Assembly (NCBI GenBank): GCA_027405735.1
Contig: JAPEHQ010000002.1
Location: 1,984,001 to 2,048,000, forward strand
Source of the DNA: Mucor racemosus
Taxonomy: Eukaryota > Mucoromycota > Mucoromycetes > Mucorales > Mucoraceae
DNA: 64,000 bases
Reading direction: 5' to 3'
Under the pieces are notes generated by a model that was not told where the DNA came from, did no database searches, and worked only from the letters and a program-made list of their open reading frames with translations. Below, piece after piece: positions 24,831 to 35,893 of this stretch (position 1 is its first letter; each line of letters begins with the position of its first letter). The translations under genes and the position numbers were made by a program.

Positions 24831-25162
24831 AACTCAATGTAAATCACCTCTAGCGCAGTAATTATAAAGTAAGGCTATATTATCATCAAATAAACTATCA
24901 AACAATATTAACATGTATAAAGATTTGCAGTAATTAGCTTGAATCAAGTGGATACAGCATACAGCATCGTAAATTCTTGAAAAAGTTCTCCAGTATTATA
25001 AAATCTCTTACTTTTAAGACTTACAAGGCTTATAAGCGGAATATTAATTTAGAAAATTATTCTTGTCCAGATCATCAATTTTGACATTTTTTAATTATTT
25101 TTTTCTGAATTTGCAAATCTAGAGTTAATTATAGTACCAATTATAAAAACAAAAAATATATA

Positions 25163-25372
25163 CAGTGACCCCCAAAACTGTCCCAATGTTTCCTAGTTTT
25201 GAGTTTAGTATGATTTTCAGGTACAACAAATATATTTAAAGTACGACATATTTTATATATTTCGGAAGATCAATTAATTTCCTTTTATATTAAATTAAAA
25301 AAATCTTGAATTTTATTGGTCAATTGAATTTATACCCAATTTGGGACAGTATATGCATTGGGACAGTTTTGA
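25163..25372 (+). repeat. Left terminal inverted repeat of the Tc1 element
   Basis: About 210 bp, identical to the right end over its outer 144 bp, then diverging. A 16-mer CAAAACTGTCCCAATG near the tip (25173-25188) recurs in reverse at its inner end (25356-25371). Each TIR therefore carries two inverted, probably transposase-binding, sites. Confidence 0.85.
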
Positions 25373-25537
25373 GAGCCATTTTTGATTTTTAGATAATCGA
25401 TGATTGTAGAACCATAATTTGCACTAGTATCTTGAACGCTTGGAAATCAGTAAATAAACACCTAATTAGGTAAAGAAAATAAAAAAGATGCATATTTCAT
25501 ATACAGATTCTGGTGCTTTGGCCTATTGAAAATTAAT

Positions 25538-26567
25538 ATGAAAAAACTTCAGGAGAATAAGGAAAATGATGCCATTAGTCTTTTAAACACCGGTAAATCA
25601 GTGCGCCAAGTTGCGGAAATACTGCATGTAGGTAAGCCTGTTGTGGAAAAAATTAAAAAACGGTGTTGCACAAGTTTGGGTGTGTCTAAAAGGGGTCGAC
25701 TTAAATTTCTGTTTGAATCTGATGAAAGGTTTTGTGTTCGCCAAGCAACAAAAAAAGCAGTCAAAAATTCAAGTAACATTTTAAAATACTTGAGAGTAAT
25801 TTCGGAGTTAATAAAAGCCCGGAAACTGTCCGAAATCGCTCCGTAGGGGGAGCATAGGAGCAATTATCAAGCCTAAAAAACCTATGCTGTCTCCGGCTAA
25901 TATTAAAAGGCGTTTAGAATGGTGTCATCTTCGCAAGGATTGGACTTCCGACGAACGGAAAAGGGTGATTTGATCAGATGAGACCAACATTAATAGATTT
26001 AACTTAAATGGAAGAAGCTGGCTTTGGATTTGAGACGGTGAGAGCTTGAAATCTAATTATGTGAAGATGACCGTTATAGATGGCGGTGGGAGTGTCATAT
26101 TTTGGAGGGCCATTACGTATGCCGGAGTTCGATAGATATGCAGAATTGAGGGTACTGTGGATCGACATTTGTATAAACAAATCTTTGAAGACGATTTGGA
26201 GCGGACTTTCAATTTTACTTTGGATAAATTAGGCCTTCGTCGTGATCAGATCATTTTCCAGCATGACAATGCTCCAAAGCATACATCAAATTTAGTCAAG
26301 GAATATCTATTGGATCAAGACTATGAAGTAATAAATTGGTCTCCGCTATCTCCTGACTTGAATCCGATCGAAAATATGTGGATCTTATTAAAGAGGAGGC
26401 TTAATGAGTAAAAAACAGCGCCCAAATGAATCCTTGATCTTTCGGAGCGTGTAACTGAGGTTTGGTACAACACCATTAAACAGGAGGAGTGCCAAAAAGT
26501 TTTTGATAGCATGCCCAATTGTGTGAAAGTATATTTGGAAAGAAACGGCCTTTGGACGGACTATTAA
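25538..26567 (+). pseudogene. Tc1 transposase pseudogene (DD34E)
   Basis: The N-terminal helix-turn-helix region reads KSVRQVAEILHVGKPVVEKI. After a frameshift near 25810-25850 the catalytic domain follows. First Asp is in SDETNINRF, second in FQHDNAPKH, Glu in SPDLNPIENMW, with 34 residues between the second Asp and the Glu, as in Tc1. Broken by at least two frameshifts and about five in-frame stops (several at expected Trp, Tyr or Ser codons). The C terminus ends GLWTDY. The catalytic triad is still readable, so decay is recent. Confidence 0.9.
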
Positions 26568-26598
26568 ATAGGATTATATTTTTTCCCGCGTAAGCTCC

Positions 26599-26807
26599 CA
26601 AAACTGTCCCAATGCATATGCTGTCCCAGACAGGGTATAAATATAGCGGACCAATGAAATTCGAGATTTTTTTAATTTAATATAAAAGGAAATTAATTGA
26701 TCTTCCGAAATATATAAAATATGTCGTACTTTAAATATATTTGTTGTACCTGAAAATCATACTAAACTCAAAACTAGGAAACATTGGGACAGTTTTGGGG
26801 GTCACTG
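26599..26807 (-). repeat. Right terminal inverted repeat of the Tc1 element
   Basis: Mirror of the left TIR, with the same paired CAAAACTGTCCCAATG motifs, the inner one at 26599-26614. Differences from the left TIR lie only in its inner third. Confidence 0.85.
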
Positions 26808-27479
26808 TACATATGCAGAATTTAGCGCTCTATTTCCTCAATAAAAAATAACAAACATTTTTATTGCAAAATATTACATGAAAATCCTTTAATCAAAAAT
26901 CCGTTTTTGGGCCAAAAATGGTAAGTTTCATTATTTAACATTTAATTTTAAGCTTTTATAAAATGTATATTAACTATAGCTACAATTTTCTCTCATAATG
27001 TATTATATTTAAAAGTTGATTTCGGCATCAAAATTTGATTTTTCTATTTTTTGATCAAAATCATGAGTGTTGGTAAGGGTAAAATGAGTCACCAAAAATG
27101 TCCGCTAAAAAGTCTGAATTTTCAGACCATACATGTTTAAGTGTAAGAAAAGTTGAGAAAAAAAAAACACTTTTTTATTGAAAACTTAGATATACCATAG
27201 TATAAGAGATTTAGCCGTTCAATCTTACTATGCTCAATTACGGCGTCGCTCTACGGGCTCGCTTTTGCAATTTTTGAATGAATGTATGATATGGCAGACG
27301 GATTTTCTAGTAGAAAAATGTAAATTCTACCAATGCGAAATGGTAATATGATATACTCTACTAATTAGTTTGACTACTATAATCAATGATAATAATAATA
27401 ATAATAGGATCAAGTTTTTAAAAGTAACAGTAACAAAAAGCTACTAACAGTATAATAGTAAATCGTAGTTTAATTTACT

Positions 27480-29270
27480 ATCGTTCAATATGACCGGATA
27501 TTAATAAATCAGAGAAAATACAATGCTAAAAAAATGATACCCAATATATATCGAGGTCAAGATTGATGAAAGGTGCATTCATCATTGTGTAGTTGAAATC
27601 GCGACATTTTGATGAATAGAAATTAAAGGACCAAGATCTTGTGTTTGCCTCAGGATTTTCAAAAGGGTTTAAAAGCATACTTCATCAAATTTACTTAGAT
27701 ATTATATACTCACCATATGCTATTAATATCATCTTGTTTTTTATTTAATTGCTGTATTATTAAAAATCAAGCTTTTCATAGCCTATAACAATGTGATTGA
27801 TGTAAACTACTGGCAGTCTTTCACACATCAAATTGAATTAGTAATGAATAAAATGAATCTGGTGTGAGAACCAAGATCATGAAATATAGAAACTTAACTA
27901 TAATTTAAAATCACAAACAACAATTATAGATAATTGTATAACCTGAATTAGTAATTGCTGATCCCTTTTCCCATCAGCTTTAAAACCAAGAAGATCAAAT
28001 TACTGCATTAATAATTTGAATTAGACATTTAATATAAATACCACAACGATCCATCGAGTAGATGAATCGTTGCTTTACTTTACAGTATATCTTTAATAAA
28101 CTTAGAAGAGTTATAATTGTATTTCCTATCGCTTTTTTTTATAATTACGTTTTTGTAGCAGTGATGTTTCTGATTTTAGATTGACATTTATCATAATAAG
28201 GCGGGCTGATGATACGTTTGATACTATTGTAGATGGAACCAGTCAATTTAATTTATGGAATTTGAATGCAAATACCGAGGAACCATTTGTAAGCATTTAA
28301 TAAGTTGGTTCTGGTAAAGCATTGTAGCATTGAATGAATTGGTTTGGGACTAAAAAGAGGATGGTGAAAAGGTGGTAATAGGTTCCAGTGATGGTCATTT
28401 TTATGTTTATGATATTGGAGAGGTAAGACTAAAACTTAATGTAGATTACCTCTAGCGCAATAATCATAAAGTAAGACTATATTATCATCAAATAAGCTAC
28501 CACACAATATTAACATGTATAAAGATGATGTACAGTAATAAGCTTGAATCAAGTGGGTACGGCATCGCAAATTCTTAAAAAAGTTCCCAAGTATTATAAA
28601 ATCTCTTACTTTTAAGACTTACAAGGCTTATAAGCGGAATATTAATTTAGAAAATTATTCTTGTCCAGATCATCAATTTTGACATTTTTTTTTTTTTTTT
28701 TTTTTGGTTTTGCAAATCTAGAGTTAATTATAGTACCAGTTATAAAAACAAAAAATATATACATATGCAGAATTTAGCGCTCTATTTGCTCAATAAAAAA
28801 TAACAAACATTTTTATTGCAAAATATTACATGAAAATCCTTTAATCAAAAATCCGTTTTTGGGCCAAAAATGGTAAGTTTCATTATTTAACATTTAATAT
28901 TAAGCTTTTATAAAATGTGTATTAGCTATAGCTATAATTTTCTCTCATAATGTAGTATATTTAAACGTTGATTTCGGTATCAAAATTTGATTTTTCTATT
29001 TTTTGATCAAAATCATGAGTGTTGGTAAGGGTAAAATGAGCCTCGAAAATGTCCGCTACAAAAACTGAATTTTCAGACCGTACGTGGTTAAATATAAGAA
29101 AAGTAAAAAAAAAAACCGCATTTTCATTTAAAACGTAGATATATACCATAGTATAACAGACTTAGCCGTTCAATCTTGTTATGCTCAATTATGGCGTCGC
29201 TTTACAGGCTCGCTTTTGCAATTTTTTAATGAATATATGATATGACAACAGCCGGTTTTTCTGGTATAAA
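27480..29270 (+). repeat. Segmental repeat D, copy 2
   Basis: This is the uninterrupted counterpart of copy 1, with small indels. It includes the dynein relic at 28181-28421 and a shared tail through GGCGTCGCTTTACAGGCTCG near 29190. It lies directly after copy 1 in the same orientation, suggesting tandem duplication before the Tc1 insertion. Confidence 0.8.
28181..28421 (+). pseudogene. Dynein intermediate chain 3'-end pseudogene, copy 2
   Basis: Encodes ADDTFDTIVDGTSQFNLWNL and, after an intron-like gap, ALNELVWD plus VVIGSSDGHFYVYDIGE, then a GTAAGA donor. This is the best-preserved WD-repeat signature of the three copies. Frames do not join cleanly and the final exon is missing. Confidence 0.7.
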
Positions 29271-31294
29271 ATACATGTTTCTATAGCAGATATTGCCTAT
29301 TTTGTTTAGTTTATGGGTTAATGCGCTGTAATGCTGCTTTTACATTGGATGAAATGTGCAATTTAGCAGGGTTTTAATTGAGCTAAATAATGTAAAGCCT
29401 TGAAAATCCTTTTATACGTGTGTTGTTTCTCTCTATTTGTTTTCCTATTCCAAGAATATTGTTCACTGTTTGATAATTCATATCAGACTATCAAGCTGAT
29501 ATTCTTTTCTTTTATCTAAATACGCATGCTAACATAAGGGACTAATGTTTTTAATGTAGGTAGCAGTCTATATTAGAGACTGATAACTTCATTTAACCGC
29601 ATTCTAAGACCAGATATCATTATTTACTACTGTATTATTGGACGTATTTCTTGATTACCAGATCGAATCAAAGGCAATGATATTTATATCCACTCAATGA
29701 AAAGCTAAAGCTGGCTACAAACTCAGGAAATGTTCTAGAAAAGTGATAAAATTTCAAGTGATATAGAAGCACAAAAAAGGATAATCTGATATTTTGCCTA
29801 CTAACCATCATGGTTTTGATCGTATCTACTGTATACTTGAAAGCAAATCTTTCTACAACTGACAATTGTAAACTAAAATAGCAAGTTTAAAGATTAATTT
29901 GCTTAAATTTTATGTGTGATAAAGTAACATCTATAATCTTAGATTTGGCTCGTATATAAATTTAAACAGGAAGTGTTATTTAAGTTCATGCTCGAGCAAA
30001 AACCATCGTTGCTGTACGCATTATAGCTATAAACGTATTTACAAATGATGATGATCGTAAATATATTGGCAGTTGCATGTATTTCTCAACATCAACAACG
30101 AATTGAATAATTGTATTGTCTATAATCTATATTAATAAAAACAAATGTAATTTAAAAACCCATTATTCCAGTAGAAAATGCAATGAAATTTGGAGAACGG
30201 CACGATGCTCAGTGCATAAACCAATTTGTGCCCAGACGATTAGCTCATTATGCTCATGATGATCAGATTTTATCACTACATACAAATAGGGATAATAATA
30301 TTATGCTTATGGGCAATTCTACTACTATGGGATAAACGTCATGCACACGGACAGAATCTATAATCCTGCACATCATACAGGCTTCGCATTGTGCTCGTGT
30401 GCAGTTTCTTTTGTTGTGCCCATGTGCATCTTGTTATCTTTTTAGTCATATTCAGTGGGCACAGCAGCTCAGGCTATAGTGTGGTGCAGCCCACCTGGGC
30501 ACAAGAAAATCACCTTGCGCAGCACAGGTCGGCCGTAGTGGCCCCTTGAAATATTAAATCAATAACAATATACTTAAATAAAACTAGAAGATTACTAAAT
30601 ATAAATTTATTCAAAAAGTATGAGGGTATTTATTAGTGATTTGGAGAACTTGGATAGTGTTGTATCATTCACCGGTTGATTGTAAGATGATAAACCTTTT
30701 GCTTTTTAATAATCCTTATTGTTAAGAGGTCAGTTAACTGATTTATGATAACATTCTCAATTGTTCTTATCATTCTAAAGCAAGATCGGGGAAGCGAGAT
30801 ATGTGAGACGTACCCACTTGTTGGATTTAGCTATTATATATATAAAATAAGCTCAACTTAAATGTGCTGCGTTACTAATGTAAATAGATTGATCTGCTGA
30901 CATGGAATGTCAGAAAGATATAATCGATTCAATACTAATCTAATGGATAAATTTAATATATAATTTGCATATAAATAGGACAAATTATTGATATTAAATA
31001 AAAATTCCCTTTAGTTTTTGTGTGTGATTTAATTTAACAAGTTCCTTTATTAGATTACACATTTTTTCTTGTTGTAACAATATTTATTATTCTAAATATT
31101 GTACATTTCAGATACCATCAGATTCGAATGGAGTAATACTTGGTAATATTTTAGTTTTAAGCAAATTGTTATTAATTTAATATTTTAAGCGGTAAAACCA
31201 TGCAGAACAGTGGCCACAAGGGATGAAATGTCACGAGATTCAAATTATAAGCTTTATGTCTTTGTAATATTTTAGAAAGAGATAAAGCATCTAA
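29271..31294. other. AT-rich desert with a GC-richer island
   Basis: No gene is supported. 30336-30545 is locally GC-rich (GGGCACAGCAGCTCAGGC, GCAGCACAGGTCGGCC) and unlike its surroundings, ending abruptly at a stretch shared with 22423-22515. It may be a fragment of an unrecognised mobile element or non-coding RNA. Confidence 0.35.
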
Positions 31295-31366
31295 GAGGGC
31301 ATAGCTCAGTGGTAGAGCGAAAGATTGCAAATCTTTAGGCCCCGTGTTCGAACCACGGTGTCCTCT
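31295..31366 (+). tRNA. tRNA-Cys (anticodon GCA)
   Basis: 72 nt, no intron. Acceptor stem GAGGGCA pairs with TGTCCTC with one G-T pair, discriminator T. D-arm AGCTCAGTGGTAGAGC. Anticodon stem AAAGA/TCTTT holds the loop TTGCAAA with GCA at 31327-31329. The T-arm is CCGTG TTCGAAC CACGG. A T-run near 31370-31376 serves as the Pol III terminator. All arms fold as expected. Confidence 0.95.
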
Positions 31367-31411
31367 TCCTTTTTTGCATTTTTTGGTGATGGTAGTGCAT
31401 GTAGTTAAAAT

Positions 31412-32175
31412 TGTTGCAAATCGAACAGCAACTCTGCTTTTTTTTTTTTTTTTTTTTTCTTAAAATTATATTATATTTCCAGATTCCAGTTCAGAAATAA
31501 CACAAATTCATACACGAAATTCACTAAACCTTATATACTATTGATTTAATCTCTCATTATATTATTTTACAACTCATGCAAAAACAATAACAGATTCAAT
31601 TACCATGAATACAATATAACAGAATATTGACAGGATCAATGTCTGAAATATTTTCTTAATCTTTAAAAATCTTTACCCAGTGATCATAAATCAACACATA
31701 TTTATGGAAATATACGAATGTAACCACATCTCATATCATCATAATCAACAAACTCAACGTTTTCATTAGATGTCAGTAAAGGTATTTTATTATCAACTTT
31801 AAACAACATTATCAACATCAAAGATGTTCTAACAGACAAACATTAGTATAAATAACAACATTTAAAAAAGAACAATCAATAAAGACATCTTATCTCTTAC
31901 ATATATTTTGATTATATACTATTCTCATATCATTTTGATATTCTTTACTTTACATTTACTATTTTATAAGATCCCTTGAACTATTTTCTATATATTTCAT
32001 TGTACATTTCTTATTTTTCTTTACTTATTTCGCTTTATATATTTATATAAAACATTTATTACAGTTGGACAACTTAAAACCTGGTGCTCATTTAATAGAT
32101 ATAACTGCATTGGCTATACTCTATTTTTCTTATTCTTTACTCTATATTCACTTTACTAAAATCTCAATTGTAACA
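31412..32175 (+). mobile_element. Old solo LTR related to the 8.7-kb retrotransposon
   Basis: Starts TGTTGCAAATCGAACA and ends AATTGTAACA, like TGTTACAAATCGAACA...GCTCGTAACA of the 740-bp LTRs. Shared inner landmarks include GATCCCTTGAACT, TATATAAAACATTTA, GTTGGACAACT and TGGTGCTCATT (32082-32092). It is clearly diverged and has no visible target duplication, so it is an old insertion. It lies 45 bp downstream of tRNA-Cys. Confidence 0.85.
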
Positions 32176-32319
32176 ATGTAATTGCTGCAAATTGCACCCA
32201 ATCTTTTATTTGTTTGAAAAAAGTATTGTTGCAAAATTAGATTTCACAAACTGATTGATTCTATGATTGCGAGAGAGGCTAGGGTTTATTGATTATAATT
32301 GCTATTACTAGTATACGAT

Positions 32320-32405
32320 TAGATAACCGTGCAATCTCGCTACGCTCAATTACAATATCATCATGCGGGCTCGCTTTTGCAATTTTTTAATAAATCTATC
32401 ATATG
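32320..32405 (+). repeat. Detached unit of the CTCGCTAC...TTTTGCAAT motif
   Basis: CAATCTCGCTACGCTCAATTAC followed by GGGCTCGCTTTTGCAATTTT matches the tails of the D copies and the array at 33850-34290. Confidence 0.6.
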
Positions 32406-32599
32406 AATGACAGCTCTACCTCGTTATATTCAATTACTGTCCCTCTAATAAAAAATAAAAATGTATGTTTTTATAACAAATATCAATGGTGTTTATAAAC
32501 ATCCTTAAGGAAATTCTTTTTTTTTAAAAAAAAACCACCTCTTGTAGTATATTAGTAGAAAGCATCTGCTATCCCGCCTCTTTACTTATTTGAACACGC

Positions 32600-33850
32600 A
32601 GATAATTATGTGAATATTGTAAAATAATCTCCTACACATCCTGCTTTGTTTGGTACTGCAGATGGAACTGGACGTTTAATTTATGAAATTTGAATGCAGA
32701 TATCGAGGAACTATTTGCAAGTACTCAAATTGGTTCTAGTAAAGTATTGAATAAGTTGGCTTGGGATAAAGAGGGTAAAGAGGAGGGGTAAGACGAAAAA
32801 TCAATATGAATCAAAAGTTTCGGTTATTAACCTATATTTTATTTCAAGGTGGCAACTTCTAAGCCTGAATATTGGAGCCTGTTACAAAAGAATATCTTTG
32901 GAATGGTTTAAAATCAAGAAAATCTTAATGGAGGAAAATAATTACATATTTTTTGATAATACATTTTATTTTTATAAAAAAAAAATCACCATATCTATTC
33001 AAGAATAGAGCTCAGTACTTTCTTGTGCTGAATGGAGGTTGTAATTTGGCCTTTGAATGATTATTTTTTGGAGCTATACCTTTCACTACATCTTCCAGGA
33101 TGCAAGCTTCTAAAACTTTTCAATAGTGCATAGTAAGTTCTACGTGTAATATAAATCAATCCTAGCACAATAATTAAAAAGTAAGTTTATATCTTAATCA
33201 AATAAAATACCATAGAGTATTAACAGGTGTAAATGTTTACATGAATAAGCTTGAATCAAGTAGGTACAGCATCGTAGATCCCTGAAAAAGTTTTCAAATA
33301 TCGTAAAATTTCTTATTTTTAAGACACCAAGGGCTAATAAGCGGATTTTAATCTCAAAAATTATTCGTGTCCAGATCATCAAATTTGGCATTTTCCAATT
33401 TTTTTTTCTGGTTTTGCAAATCTAGAGTTAATTATACTACCAATTATAAAAACAAAAAATATATACATATATAACATTTAGCGCTCTATCTACTTAATAA
33501 AAAATAACAAACATTTTTATTGCAAAATATTACATGAAAATCCTTCAAGCAAAAAACTGTTTTTGGGCCAAAAATGCTAATTTTTATTACTTAACATTTG
33601 ATATTAAGCTTTTATAAAATGTGTATTAGTTATGGCTACAATTTTTTCTCATAATCTAGTATATTTAAACGTCGATTTTGGTATCAAAATTTGATTTTCC
33701 TGTTTTTTGATCAAAATCATATGTATTGGTAAGGATCAAATGAGCCCCGAAATGTCCGCTACAAAAACTGAATTTTCAAACTTTGCATAGTTAAATACGA
33801 GAAAAAGTCGAAAAAAAAAAAAAAAACTTGGAAATATCATAATATAAAAG
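32600..33850 (+). repeat. Segmental repeat D, copy 3 (most diverged, longest middle part)
   Basis: Aligns with copies 1 and 2 from the dynein relic to the shared tail. It keeps about 300 bp (about 32790-33130), including the terminal dynein exon, that both other copies have lost. Confidence 0.75.
32634..32911 (+). pseudogene. Dynein intermediate chain 3'-end pseudogene, copy 3 with terminal exon
   Basis: Reads HPALFGTADGTGR, then after a one-base deletion NLNADIEELFAS, then VLNKLAWDKEGK. After an intron-like gap, VATSKPEYWSLLQKNIFGMV precedes a stop at 32909-32911. The last piece fits the C terminus of dynein intermediate chains (V.VP..DEW..LQ). Broken by a frameshift and an in-frame stop. 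Confidence 0.7.
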
Positions 33851-34290
33851 AGTTAGCAGTTCAATCTCGCTACACTTGTTTTTTTCAATCTTTTTATAAT
33901 AAAAATATTATATTTACATGTAACCATTTGATGACACTATGCTCCTGCAATTTATCTGTAGTTAATGTGTTTTATACAGTGGACATTTTGTCTCGCTACG
34001 TTCGTTTCTGCAATTTGTTTTATGATAAATGGATTATATTAATAGTCTTTTGATCTCGCTACACTCGTTTTTGCAATGTGTACTATGACCAAGTATTACA
34101 AATAGCCGTTTAATCTGACTATACTCAATTACGGCAAAGATGTCGTTCTGTGAGCCCCCTTTTTAAACTTTTTCTTGAATAATTAACGCATTATGTGTGA
34201 TAGACGTTTGATCTCGCTGTATTTGATGATGGCATCGCCCTGCGGGCTCGCTTTTGCAATTTTTTTAATGAATATAGTAGGCAGCTCTAT
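33850..34290 (+). repeat. Array of about six degenerate CTCGCTAC...TTTTGCAAT units
   Basis: Unit cores occur near 33860, 33930, 33990, 34052, 34110 and 34212. A typical unit is GATCTCGCTACACTCG followed by TTTTTGCAAT, then 30-60 bp of AT-rich spacer. Single units also end the D copies (27225-27290 and 29166-29245) and stand alone at 32320. Function unknown. Confidence 0.65.
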
Positions 34291-34561
34291 CGATTACTGT
34301 TCAAGTTGAAAAATGTATGTTTTTATAGAGAATAAAACCTTTATCTTGGATGTAACGCATTGTGATTGAGGGTTTCTTTTGCAACAGAGTTCGTACTACG
34401 ATTAATTAATATATTGGCAGATCAATTTGATGATTTTGCGACATGAGCTCGCATCATGCATAACATTATGAAAATTATGTATGATCATTTCAGTTTATTA
34501 AATTCAGACATAAAAAAAATAACCAGAATAAATTCAAAAAAGTGTATTATGTATATAAATT

Positions 34562-35048
34562 TCATGGTTTGGCCGTCTCATTGGTATCATCAGTTGTGGG
34601 AGCAACATCATTACCCAACGCATCCTTCTTGGGAGCAGTGCGGGTTGCCATCCAATCGTACCATTGTTCCTCTGTCTTTCCATTCAAAATAGCAATAATC
34701 ATAACCGACATATTATCACATCCAATACCTCCTCCATCACTATCTGGTGCAAGACAATGATCCATCATTTGCTCACAAATATCCTCTAATTTTGTCTTTT
34801 CGGCAAGATGTTGACGAATATAGTTGACAACTTGTTGGTTTGTCATACAATCCCAAATACCATCACAGGCTAAAACAAAAAATTCATCTTCTTGAGTAAT
34901 TGTATGCTCAATTACATCAGGTTCGCAGGTTACTGCTTGTTGTTCAGCAGGTAAATTGGAATTTTGCTTAAACTCAAAGTCGCCGATAGCACGCGATAAA
35001 GCAAGATTACCTGCTTTTGGTATTAATACCAAATTCTGTATATTGACA

Positions 35049-35081
<33 letters not shown>

Positions 35082-35893
35082 AGAAAACTTACCATTAACA
35101 CGACCAAATTCAACAAAGCCACCAGCATCAACAATACGTTGATTTTCCTTGGGATCAACAGGCTTATGATCGTAGGACAAGGCTTTACTTTGACCAGCTG
35201 TACTAATAACAGATCTTGAATCACCGGCATTGGCCTAAATTATTATTAAACACTGAAACATTTACGAAAATTATTTACTTACAACAAATATAGACTTTTG
35301 ATCAGGAGTTACTAAAGCTGTAACAGCAGTACATCCTGAGGGATCATAGGCAAAGTTTTGATCTAATACATTGATTATTTAGAAACGAATCAAATCACAT
35401 TACATCAATCAAAATTTACCTTGTAAAAGTTCTACATCTAATTTCATATAAGCATCAACCAAAGCTTTAGCATATTCCTTTTCTTTATAATGCACAGATT
35501 CAATAACACGATGGTGAAGTGTTTGTCCTGTATATTGAGCAACTGTTGAACCTAATTAAAAAGGTTTGAGCAATGGCCCTTTTGTTTTGTTTTTTTTGAG
35601 GGGTAAAAAAGCGTATACCTCCATGGCCATCATATACACCAAAGAAACTAGCACTTGTACCGTCTACATCTAATTCAGCACAATGTGCATCCTCCATGGC
35701 TATTTTTTTTTTAAAAAAAAAGGTTTATCATTACTAATAAGGAAAATAGTGGGGCAATGTATAATAAAAAATTTTCCAGTGTAAACTTACTGAGTCTCCA
35801 ACCTTGCATAGCGGAAAGGCCATAAAACAGGTTTTTATTTTTTCCTTGGTGTGTTGATTTGTCAACGATAGGTTCTGAAAGTGTTTGTCCCAT
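34562..35893 (-). CDS. PP2C-family Ser/Thr protein phosphatase (Ptc2/Ptc3-like)
   Basis: Metal-dependent phosphatase that in yeast switches off MAPK and checkpoint kinases; 328 aa. Minus-strand exons: 35893-35791, 35699-35619, 35551-35420, 35362-35283, 35234-35093 and 35010-34562, all in phase. Motifs in order: [12 protein letters not shown] start (myristoylation-type Gly2), [19 protein letters not shown] (Mg/Mn-binding Asp), [41 protein letters not shown] and [11 protein letters not shown]. All metal-binding aspartates are present. The first ATG is chosen because MGQTLS matches the family start; an upstream in-frame ATG at 35914 lies in a likely 5'-UTR or intron segment. The C-terminal tail is short and polar. 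Confidence 0.93.

Larger units (their letters stand above)
25163..26807 (+). mobile_element. Tc1-type DNA transposon, decayed
   Basis: The 1,645-bp element begins CAGTGACCCCC and ends GGGGGTCACTG, with TA on both sides (25161-25162 and 26808-26809). Segment copy 2 has the uninterrupted site (AATATATACATATGCAG near 28755), which proves insertion into copy 1. Terminal inverted repeats are about 210 bp. The outer 144 bp looks identical at both ends. The internal gene is a Tc1 transposase with several stops and frameshifts, so the copy is not self-sufficient. Confidence 0.93.
24231..27320 (+). repeat. Segmental repeat D, copy 1 (interrupted by a Tc1 element)
   Basis: 24231-25162 plus 26810-27320 match 27480-29270 (copy 2) almost continuously and 32600-33850 (copy 3) in part. 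The block contains dynein intermediate-chain exon relics, a conserved downstream non-coding stretch, and ends in the CTCGC...TTTTGCAATTTTT motif. Copies 1 and 2 share the loss of about 300 bp present in copy 3, so they are the younger pair. Confidence 0.8.

Noticed and set aside
25538..26567. Repeat-induced point mutation as the cause of transposase stops
   Set aside because: Some stops fit G-to-A changes, but frameshifts and other changes also occur, and the TIRs are nearly unmutated, which RIP would not spare.
33850..34290. CRISPR-like array
   Set aside because: Units are degenerate, spacing uneven, no cas genes, and the organism is eukaryotic.
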